Shown: positions 7,464 to 12,111 of the stretch, one piece after another
Layout: every line of letters begins with the position of its first letter
Position numbering within the stretch: position 1 is the stretch's first letter
Assembly (NCBI GenBank): GCA_903899145.1
Contig: CAIUHY010000047.1
Span: 1 to 14,689 of the forward strand
Direction of reading: 5' to 3'
DNA from: an uncultured Actinomycetes bacterium
GTDB taxonomy: Bacteria > Actinomycetota > Actinomycetes > Nanopelagicales > Nanopelagicaceae
Length of the DNA stretch: 14,689 nt
Position numbers and translations under genes: made by a program
The notes under the pieces: model-generated
Seen by the model: the letters and a program-made list of their open reading frames with translations, nothing else
Told to the model about the DNA's origin: nothing
Database searches by the model: none

Positions 7464-8218
7464 TTGGCAAGTACTGTCTTAATAATTGTGAAGATCGAAA
7501 GTGCAAAGAGCAGATAAGCAAAAGATTTACGAAGTAAATCTGTAGGCACTCTGGAGCTGTAATGTGAAGCAAGAGCGGAGATAATGATTGCTGCAAAGCC
7601 AATAACAAGAGGGACACCCCATTTGACTTGCGCCCATTGACTTTGGTGCCCAAAAAATGAGGTCAAGCAGTTGATGGTAATAATAAATAGAGAAGTTCCT
7701 GCTGCCTTATTTTGTGGGGTATTATAAAAAAGAACCAAGATAGGAATTGCAAGAAAGCCCCCGCCAATTCCAAAGAGCCCTGTCATGAGACCAATTAACA
7801 ATGACGTGGCAATCAGAGCGCCAAGTGGCATTCTCTGTTCTGGTTTTATCTTTGCAGGTCCACGCAACATCGATCCACCTGCAATGAATAGAACTATGGC
7901 AAATCCACCGGTGATAACCCCAGCAGATAAATTTTTAGATAAAAGGGCTCCTCCAATATTTGTTACAAGACCTATCGCCCAAATGGAAAGTGCTTCGCGG
8001 TAGAGGACATCTTTACTTCTTATCTTTGGGATGAGCCCGAAGAAGGCAGCCATAAAAACAACAGCGAGTGCTGCAGTAGTTGCCTGCTGGGCGTTGAAGT
8101 GAAAAACATAGAGAAGGATTGGAACGGTGATCATGGCGCCACCTGCACCGACAAAACCCAACACCGATCCCACAAATGACCCGAAGATAAGGGAGAGGAC
8201 GATGTGGGCAAGACTCAC
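7460..8218 (-). CDS. TauE/SafE family permease (putative sulfite or organosulfur exporter)
   Basis: Polytopic inner-membrane protein of 252 residues belonging to the TauE/SafE (DUF81) family, whose studied members move sulfite, sulfoacetate or similar anions. The internal duplication typical of the family is visible: a first-half motif GFVGAGGAMITVPILL (21-36) is mirrored in the second half by GLFGIGGGFLAIPILVL. About eight hydrophobic segments can be counted. The GTG at 8218 is the only sensible start, giving MSLAHIVLSL as the first helix. No Shine-Dalgarno is evident ahead of it, so the mRNA may be leaderless or weakly initiated. It is first in the carotenoid operon and overlaps crtA by 4 bp. 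Why a permease of this kind heads a carotenoid modification operon is not clear, and its substrate cannot be predicted. Confidence 0.83.
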   Translation of the reverse strand: MSLAHIVLSLIFGSFVGSVLGFVGAGGAMITVPILLYVFHFNAQQATTAALAVVFMAAFFGLIPKIRSKDVLYREALSIWAIGLVTNIGGALLSKNLSAGVITGGFAIVLFIAGGSMLRGPAKIKPEQRMPLGALIATSLLIGLMTGLFGIGGGFLAIPILVLFYNTPQNKAAGTSLFIITINCLTSFFGHQSQWAQVKWGVPLVIGFAAIIISALASHYSSRVPTDLLRKSFAYLLFALSIFTIIKTVLAK

Positions 8219-8236
8219 GGAGTTAGTTTGCCGTAG

Positions 8237-8259
8237 ATGTCAGTTAAATGGCATATAAC
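8237..8259 (+). promoter_or_regulatory. Possible PafBC/RecA-NDp type DNA-damage promoter for dinB
   Basis: ATGTCAGTT (8237-8245), then exactly eight bases, then TATAAC (8254-8259). The published actinobacterial LexA-independent DNA-damage promoter (RecA-NDp, activated by PafBC) is tTGTCRgtg-N8-TAnnnT, so the first half agrees at seven of nine positions and the spacing is exact. The -10 differs at its last base (C for T). A competing -10, TAATCT, lies at 8270-8275. The downstream gene encodes the damage-tolerance polymerase Pol IV, which makes this regulation sensible but unproven. Confidence 0.4.
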
Positions 8260-8285
8260 TGTTCATGGATAATCTGAACAGTTAT
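8255..8285. promoter_or_regulatory. Perfect 11-bp inverted repeat, operator-like, between tauE and dinB
   Basis: ATAACTGTTCA (8255-8265) and its exact reverse complement TGAACAGTTAT (8275-8285) are separated by nine bases, so equivalent points on the arms are 20 bp apart, about two helical turns. There is no T-run after it, so a terminator is unlikely. The spacer contains a -10-like TAATCT (8270-8275). A further half-site, CAGTTA, occurs at 8241-8246. The position in the divergent gap means a bound regulator could control dinB, the tauE-crtD operon or both. The cognate regulator is unknown. Confidence 0.55.
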
Positions 8286-8300
8286 GAAACTTAATTGTTA

Positions 8301-8308
8301 AAAGGAGG
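8301..8308 (+). promoter_or_regulatory. Strong Shine-Dalgarno for dinB
   Basis: AAAGGAGG is a near-perfect anti-SD match, five bases ahead of the ATG at 8314. It fixes the dinB start and contrasts with crtE, metF and the DUF3040 gene, which lack any ribosome binding site. Confidence 0.85.
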
Positions 8309-8313
8309 CGGCT

Positions 8314-9525
8314 ATGGGCGCGGCTGATGAGGTATCGACGATTTTGCATGTGGACATGGATGCCTTCTTCGCCTCTGTCGAGGAACGAGATGACCCGACG
8401 TTAAAAGGCAAGCCAGTTGTGGTCGGCGCTGGAATCCGTGGGGTAGTAGCCGCCGCAAACTATGAAGCTCGCAAATATGGAATTCATTCTGCAATGCCTG
8501 TGAGCCACGCAAAGCGTCTTGCTCCGCATGCAATTTTTATCCCTCCAGATCATGGCCGTTATACAGAAGTTTCAGAGCACATCATGGAGATTTTCAATCG
8601 CTTTACCCCTCTTGTTGAGCCGATTTCCCTAGATGAGGCCTTCCTTGATGTCACTGGTTCAGAACGCTTATTGGGCACGGGCAAAGATATCGGGGCAAAG
8701 ATCCGTGCACTTGTAGAAAAAGAACAAGGCATTACATGTTCTGTAGGAATTGCCACGACAAAATTTGTTGCAAAACTTGCATCATCTGCCTGCAAACCAA
8801 ATGGAATGCTGGAGATAGACCCCGATAAAGTCTTAGAGTTTTTGCACCCATTGCCAGTGAATGCAATCTGGGGAGTAGGGCCTAAAACAAACGAAGAACT
8901 CTTAAAACTTGGTCTTCGCACAGTTGCCGATATTGCTGCAACACCTAGGCAGACACTTATTCGTGTTTTGGGTGAGGCTGCAGGTTCATCGCTCTATGAA
9001 CTTGCATGGGGAAGAGATTATCGAGATGTGATTCCTGAGGAGGCCGATAAAAGCATCAGTAATGTTGAAACATTCTCGGTAGATATCTATGAAGAAGAAC
9101 TCATACTCAAAGAACTACTTCGGATGACGGAGAAAGCAAGCCTTCGAATGCGTGAGCGAGGCTTATCAGCCCACAGAGTTTCCATCAGAGTTCGCTTTGC
9201 CGATTTCAAAACAATTACCCGTTCAAAAACTTTAGATATTGCAGTAGACGGGATTCAGGAGTCCTACGAGATTGCCAAACAGTTATACCTGGGGCTCAAG
9301 TTAGATAGGGTACCTATCCGCTTAGTGGGAATTAGCTTTGAGAGCCTTGTGGATCTAAAAGGAGCGCCTGTTCAGTTGCGGCTGGGTGAACCTGAGAGTG
9401 GATGGCGTCAAGCAACTCAGGCAATCGACCTTGCAACCGCCCGTTTTGGAAGAGGCAGTGTTCGCCCTGCCAGACTTGTGAGGAAAAACGATGAAGATGC
9501 CATGCAGGGTGAAGACGAGGAGTAA
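8314..9525 (+). CDS. dinB: DNA polymerase IV (Y-family translesion polymerase)
   Basis: Error-prone Y-family polymerase, 403 residues, that bypasses template lesions. Palm-domain catalytic residues are visible as D14 in LHVDMDAFFASVE and the S105-L-D-E108 pair in PISLDEAFLDVTGS; F19 corresponds to the steric-gate Phe13 of E. coli DinB. The fingers carry AANYEARKYGIHSAMP (47-62). A thumb (IWGVGPKTNEEL) and little-finger domain follow. Near the C-terminus, residues 354-358 read QLRLG, where a beta-clamp-binding QLxLF peptide would be expected; the final aromatic residue is missing. The acidic tail (NDEDAMQGEDEE) is longer than in E. coli DinB (351 residues). It is preceded by a strong ribosome binding site and a long divergent regulatory region, and is followed after 42 nt by the DUF3040 gene, which has its own promoter-like element. 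No canonical actinobacterial LexA box (GAAC-N4-GTTC) is seen upstream. Confidence 0.95.
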   Translation: MGAADEVSTILHVDMDAFFASVEERDDPTLKGKPVVVGAGIRGVVAAANYEARKYGIHSAMPVSHAKRLAPHAIFIPPDHGRYTEVSEHIMEIFNRFTPLVEPISLDEAFLDVTGSERLLGTGKDIGAKIRALVEKEQGITCSVGIATTKFVAKLASSACKPNGMLEIDPDKVLEFLHPLPVNAIWGVGPKTNEELLKLGLRTVADIAATPRQTLIRVLGEAAGSSLYELAWGRDYRDVIPEEADKSISNVETFSVDIYEEELILKELLRMTEKASLRMRERGLSAHRVSIRVRFADFKTITRSKTLDIAVDGIQESYEIAKQLYLGLKLDRVPIRLVGISFESLVDLKGAPVQLRLGEPESGWRQATQAIDLATARFGRGSVRPARLVRKNDEDAMQGEDEE

Positions 9526-9555
9526 TTCAGATAGCGCGTCTTACTGAAAATGCTC

Positions 9556-9561
9556 TATCCT
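9556..9561 (+). promoter_or_regulatory. -10 element for a leaderless DUF3040 transcript
   Basis: TATCCT fits TANNNT and is followed by exactly six bases (ATTGAT) before the ATG at 9568. There is no Shine-Dalgarno sequence. This is the same layout as at crtE (six-base gap, no ribosome binding site), which supports both readings. A longer frame beginning with the ATG at 9550 would put this element inside the gene. Confidence 0.55.
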
Positions 9562-9567
9562 ATTGAT

Positions 9568-9912
9568 ATGCCTCTTTCAGACCATGAACGCAAGCTACTT
9601 GCGGAGATGGAAGCTGCCTTCGAACAGGATGACCCACGCCTTGTTTCGACACTGACAGGTAAGGCGCGGACAAAGCAGGCAAGCCGAGTGCTCGCAGGAG
9701 TAATAACCCTTCTCTTTGGAATGAGCGTTCTCTTCGGTGGGCTAGTTGCGAAGGTAGTTCTAGTGAGCTTGGCTGGATTCCTTATTGCGCTCACAGGTGC
9801 TTTTTTGATGGTGACAAATTTTTCGCTACCAGGCCGTGGGGGCAAAAAGAAAGTGAAACCTCGGTGGGGCGATCGCCTTGAGAATCGATGGGATCGTCGC
9901 AGCGACCAGTAA
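9568..9912 (+). CDS. DUF3040 family small membrane protein
   Basis: Actinobacterial protein of unknown function, 114 residues. It begins with the family hallmark MPLSDHERKLLAEMEAAFEQDDPRLVSTL, a cytosolic helix with a helical SDHE-x-LLxEME core. Two closely spaced transmembrane helices follow (about 40-60 and 64-84, ending MVTNFSLPGRGG). The tail is very basic and Arg/Trp-rich (GKKKVKPRWGDRLENRWDRR) and presumably stays in the cytoplasm. The frame opens at 9550, but the ATG at 9568 is chosen because it gives the conserved N-terminus and sits six bases after a -10 element. DUF3040 genes are regularly found just upstream of mraZ/rsmH in Actinobacteria, which suggests a link with envelope or division biology, but no function has been shown to my knowledge. 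A terminator follows 40 bp after the stop. Confidence 0.85.
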   Translation: MPLSDHERKLLAEMEAAFEQDDPRLVSTLTGKARTKQASRVLAGVITLLFGMSVLFGGLVAKVVLVSLAGFLIALTGAFLMVTNFSLPGRGGKKKVKPRWGDRLENRWDRRSDQ

Positions 9913-9950
9913 CCCCTCATGATGAGTAAATAGCGCTCGCTCTATATTTC

Positions 9951-9973
9951 TTGGCCCCTTCGGGGGTTTTTTT
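9951..9973 (+). terminator. Rho-independent terminator with UUCG loop
   Basis: CCCC-TTCG-GGGG at 9955-9966, extendable by two G-U pairs, followed by a run of seven T (9967-9973). The stem is short but the UUCG tetraloop is very stable. It closes the dinB/DUF3040 unit and insulates the dcw cluster from upstream transcription. Confidence 0.85.
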
Positions 9974-9984
9974 ATTGCCCTTTT

Positions 9985-10013
9985 TTGCCTACCCACAGAT
10001 TTAGCCATATCCA
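9985..10013 (+). promoter_or_regulatory. Candidate mraZ promoter
   Basis: TTGCCT (9985-9990) and TATCCA (10008-10013) are separated by 17 bp and lie directly after the terminator. If used, transcription would start near 10020, at the left edge of the phased repeat array, leaving a leader of about 125 nt ahead of mraZ. The -10 lacks the usual final T, so this is tentative; no better pair is seen nearer the gene. Confidence 0.3.
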
Positions 10014-10020
10014 CGGGGTG

Positions 10021-10140
10021 AAAGGGAGAAAAGTGCAAAGAAGTGGAAAGAGGTGGTTGAAAAGGGAGAAAAAGGGAGTAAAGTGGTGTCTGTGACTTAA
10101 TTCGGGGGAATTAAGCGTAAAAGTGGTTGAAACTGGGGGA
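10021..10140 (+). repeat. Phased 10-bp direct repeats ahead of mraZ (probable MraZ boxes)
   Basis: Seven consecutive 10-bp units occupy 10021-10090, each carrying GGGA, GTGC or GTGG near position 3-7 with purine-rich flanks (for example AAGTGGAAAG at 10041, AGGTGGTTGA at 10051, AAAGGGAGAA at 10021 and again at 10061). After a 30-bp interruption holding a palindrome, two more units in the same 10-bp register appear at 10121 (AAGTGGTTGA) and 10131 (AACTGGGGGA). CCACGGGGTG at 10011 may be a degenerate first unit. MraZ of E. coli binds three TGGG-type direct repeats at 10-bp spacing ahead of its own gene, and Mollicutes have similar AAAGTGG repeats, so autoregulation by MraZ is the natural reading. 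The last unit overlaps the mraZ Shine-Dalgarno (GGGGGA at 10135-10140). Confidence 0.75.
10096..10115. promoter_or_regulatory. 8-bp palindrome with GGGG loop inside the MraZ box array
   Basis: CTTAATTC and GAATTAAG are perfect reverse complements separated by GGGG. The element sits between the seven-unit array and the two promoter-proximal units. It could be a second operator or an RNA hairpin in the mraZ leader. No T-run follows, so it is not a terminator. Confidence 0.55.
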
Positions 10141-10145
10141 AGTAA

Positions 10146-10577
10146 ATGTTTCTGGGCACCCACGAGCCAAAGCTCGATGAGAAGGGTCGCCTGATCCTGC
10201 CCGCCAGGTTCAGAGATGAATTGGCTGATGGTCTAGTCATTACAAAAGGCCAAGAGCGTTGCTTATACGTCTTTCCTGCATCTGAATTCACTGCAATTAC
10301 AGAGCGACTTCGCCAGGCACCAGTGACAGAAAAAGCAGCACGTGACTACATGCGCGTGATGTTTGCCGGAGCTCACGATGAAGTTCCAGATAAGCAAGGT
10401 CGCGTAACTATTCCAAGTGGTTTGCGCACGTATGCAGCTCTTGAAAAAGAGTGCGTAGTTATTGGCGCAAATACCCGTTTAGAAATTTGGGATTTCACTT
10501 CGTGGAATACATATCTAGCAGATCGCGAAAAGGGATTTGCCGATGTTTCAACGGAGGTGTTGCCAGGTCTGTTCTAA
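10146..10577 (+). CDS. mraZ: Transcriptional regulator MraZ
   Basis: DNA-binding regulator of the division and cell wall cluster, 143 residues, the standard length. Two tandem SpoVT/AbrB-like halves are visible, each with the conserved D-x-K/Q-G-R core: DEKGRLILPARFR (11-23) and DKQGRVTIPSGLR in the second half. The N-terminal MFLGTHEPKLDEKGR is typical of actinobacterial MraZ. MraZ proteins form ring oligomers that bind several direct repeats in their own promoter region, and such repeats lie immediately upstream here. The ATG at 10146 is placed by a GGGGGA Shine-Dalgarno five bases before it. The gene is separated from rsmH by 170 bp containing a structured RNA, so rsmH expression may be uncoupled from mraZ. 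Confidence 0.96.
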   Translation: MFLGTHEPKLDEKGRLILPARFRDELADGLVITKGQERCLYVFPASEFTAITERLRQAPVTEKAARDYMRVMFAGAHDEVPDKQGRVTIPSGLRTYAALEKECVVIGANTRLEIWDFTSWNTYLADREKGFADVSTEVLPGLF

Positions 10578-10590
10578 AGACCATTAAAAA

Positions 10591-10689
10591 TTTCTGCAGT
10601 TAGGCCATCGCCGACTTCATCAACGACACCACTTCCCCGGTGCCGTTCCCCCCAAGATCCGTCGGTCGGCGGTGACCTAACTACAGAAA
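10591..10689 (+). ncRNA. Structured leader RNA upstream of rsmH (mraW RNA motif candidate)
   Basis: Bases 10591-10615 pair with 10665-10689 to form a 25-position stem with 22 Watson-Crick pairs, one G-U pair and two C-A mismatches. The enclosed 49 nt are GC-rich, unlike the surrounding AT-rich DNA, and contain a smaller hairpin (CACC 10627-10630 with GGTG 10639-10642) and a possible inner CGAC/GTCG pairing (10624-10627 with 10661-10664). The published mraW RNA motif (found by Weinberg and colleagues in comparative RNA searches) is a conserved actinobacterial structure in the presumed 5' UTR of mraW, the old name of rsmH. Position, lineage and size fit, but I could not compare it with the consensus. 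A 58-nt AT-rich linker leads to the rsmH start. Function of the motif is unknown. Confidence 0.72.
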
Positions 10690-10747
10690 ACATAATCAGC
10701 AAAAAGTACAGAAGTAAGACAGACAAATAGAAGAGAGGGGAGCGAAG

Positions 10748-11716
10748 ATGGCAATAGCTGGCAAAGAACATATTCCAGTAGCGCTAGAGCGCTGTATTGA
10801 GTTACTCACCCCTGCAATTGAATATTCATTGAGTAGTCATTCATCCACAATAGTTATTGATGCAACTCTTGGGCTTGGTGGTCACACGCGCGCACTACTT
10901 GCAAAATTTCCAACTATCACTGTAATCGGAATTGATAGAGATGCTCATGCTATTGAATTAGCAAAAAGCAATGTAAGGCAGTATCTAGACCATTTAAGAA
11001 TCGCACAAACTACTTACGACAACATTCCGCAAATACTAGCCGAGCAAGGCGTGAGCCATGTGGCAGGCATTCTCTTTGATCTCGGTGTCTCATCTATGCA
11101 GCTAGATGATGGGCAGAGGGGATTTGCTTATTCACATAGCGCTCCACTTGATATGAGGATGGATCAATCTCAAGAGCTCACTGCACAACATATTTTAGAT
11201 ACCTATGACCGCGGAGCTTTGATTCATATTTTACGCACATATGGTGAAGAGAAGTTTGCTCAAAAAATTGCCGACAATATTATTTCTGCAAGAGCCTCTT
11301 CTTCTCTACATACGACAACCGATTTAGCCGAGCTAGTTAAATTAAGTATTCCTGCTCCAGCAAGACGCACTGGTGGAAATCCAGCGAAGCGTACCTTTCA
11401 AGCACTGCGTATCGAAGTTAATCAAGAATTGGCAGTACTTGAGCGGGCAATTCCAGCCGCACTTGATGCTCTTGATGTTAAAGGTCGTTTAGTAGTTATG
11501 GCTTATCAGTCACTTGAGGACAAAATAGTTAAAGCAGCCTTTACTGAAGCAACGGCCTCTCGAACACCACGAGGCTTGCCAGTTGATCTGCCAAATAGCG
11601 CAGCTCATTACTCACTTGTCATTCGTGGCAGTGAAAGCGCATCAGAATCTGAGATTCAGATGAATCCACGTGCGCAATCCATGCGGTTGCGTGCTGTTGA
11701 AAGGCTGGCCGCCTAG
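10748..11716 (+). CDS. rsmH: 16S rRNA (cytosine-1402 N4) methyltransferase
   Basis: SAM-dependent methyltransferase that modifies C1402 in the decoding centre of 16S rRNA; formerly MraW. The 322-residue protein opens with HIPVALERC (8-16), has the SAM-binding motif DATLGLGGHT (38-47) and acidic strand end GIDRD (61-65), the highly conserved FDLGVSSMQLDDGQRGFAY stretch, PLDMRMD, and GGNPAKRTFQALRIEVNQEL. All are diagnostic of RsmH. The ATG at 10748 has a good Shine-Dalgarno (GAGGGGAG, 10735-10742) five bases before it. Its TAG stop shares one base with the GTG of the ftsL-like gene (TAGTG), so translation is likely coupled downstream. The long structured leader upstream suggests that this point is where expression of rsmH and the following genes is tuned; that is inference. 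Confidence 0.97.
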   Translation: MAIAGKEHIPVALERCIELLTPAIEYSLSSHSSTIVIDATLGLGGHTRALLAKFPTITVIGIDRDAHAIELAKSNVRQYLDHLRIAQTTYDNIPQILAEQGVSHVAGILFDLGVSSMQLDDGQRGFAYSHSAPLDMRMDQSQELTAQHILDTYDRGALIHILRTYGEEKFAQKIADNIISARASSSLHTTTDLAELVKLSIPAPARRTGGNPAKRTFQALRIEVNQELAVLERAIPAALDALDVKGRLVVMAYQSLEDKIVKAAFTEATASRTPRGLPVDLPNSAAHYSLVIRGSESASESEIQMNPRAQSMRLRAVERLAA

Positions 11717-12111
11717 TGGCTATCGCTGAGATTGCAATACGTTCACTTCCTGATCGAGCTAAAGATGTTCGTCAAACATCTTTAGTCAAGGTAGCGTTGC
11801 GCCTTGTTCCAGATTTTGATGTGAGAAATGTAGAGCATGTAGACAATAGAAAATTTGTCACAATGATCGGAGTAATCTTTTTATCTGGCCTCATCGCTCT
11901 CTTAGCGATTAACACATCCCTCACTACAGATGCCTTTAAAGCAGAACACCTGAAGTTGCAACTTGCCTCAATTAATAGCCAAAGAGACTCTATTCTCAAT
12001 CAAGTAGCAACATATTCATCGCCTAATCAATTAGCGCATACCGCATCTAAACTTGGGATGAAGCCAGAACAAAGCACAAATTTCATTGATCTATCGGTGG
12101 TATTGCCATGA
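11716..12111 (+). CDS. ftsL: FtsL-like septum protein
   Basis: Small bitopic membrane protein, 131 residues, in the standard ftsL position between rsmH and ftsI. A cytoplasmic tail of about 46 residues is followed by one transmembrane helix (about 47-66, MIGVIFLSGLIALLAIN) and an extracytoplasmic segment with heptad-like hydrophobic spacing (about 72-98, AEHLKLQLASINSQRDSILNQ), then an SSPNQLAHTASKLGM stretch typical of FtsL/DivIC-type proteins. FtsL works with FtsQ and FtsB to activate septal peptidoglycan synthesis by FtsW/FtsI. Sequence conservation in this family is poor, so the assignment rests on topology and position. The GTG start overlaps the rsmH stop by one base and its stop overlaps the ftsI start as ATGA (12108-12111). 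Confidence 0.85.
   Translation: MAIAEIAIRSLPDRAKDVRQTSLVKVALRLVPDFDVRNVEHVDNRKFVTMIGVIFLSGLIALLAINTSLTTDAFKAEHLKLQLASINSQRDSILNQVATYSSPNQLAHTASKLGMKPEQSTNFIDLSVVLP

Noticed and set aside
8255..8285. Inverted repeat read as a terminator of the tauE operon or dinB
   Set aside because: It lies upstream of both divergent genes and has no T-run on either side, so an operator reading fits better.
8231..8313. LexA (SOS) box for dinB
   Set aside because: GTTC and GAAC occur, but in the opposite order and 11 bp apart; the actinobacterial box is GAAC-N4-GTTC, which is not present.
8559..8921. Minus-strand frame of 120 codons inside dinB
   Set aside because: It lies wholly within the conserved Pol IV catalytic region and has no family resemblance or start signal of its own.
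9555..9920. Minus-strand frame of 121 codons opposite the DUF3040 gene
   Set aside because: It is the antisense shadow of a clear DUF3040 protein and is rich in Arg, Ser and Pro as such shadows usually are.
10021..10140. CRISPR-like or microsatellite repeat
   Set aside because: Units are 10 bp with no unique spacers and sit directly before mraZ, where MraZ operators are expected; the units also vary too much for replication slippage alone.
10574..10771. Minus-strand reading frame of 65 codons between mraZ and rsmH
   Set aside because: It covers the hairpin and overlaps the rsmH start; the predicted peptide has no recognisable feature and the DNA is better explained as structured RNA.
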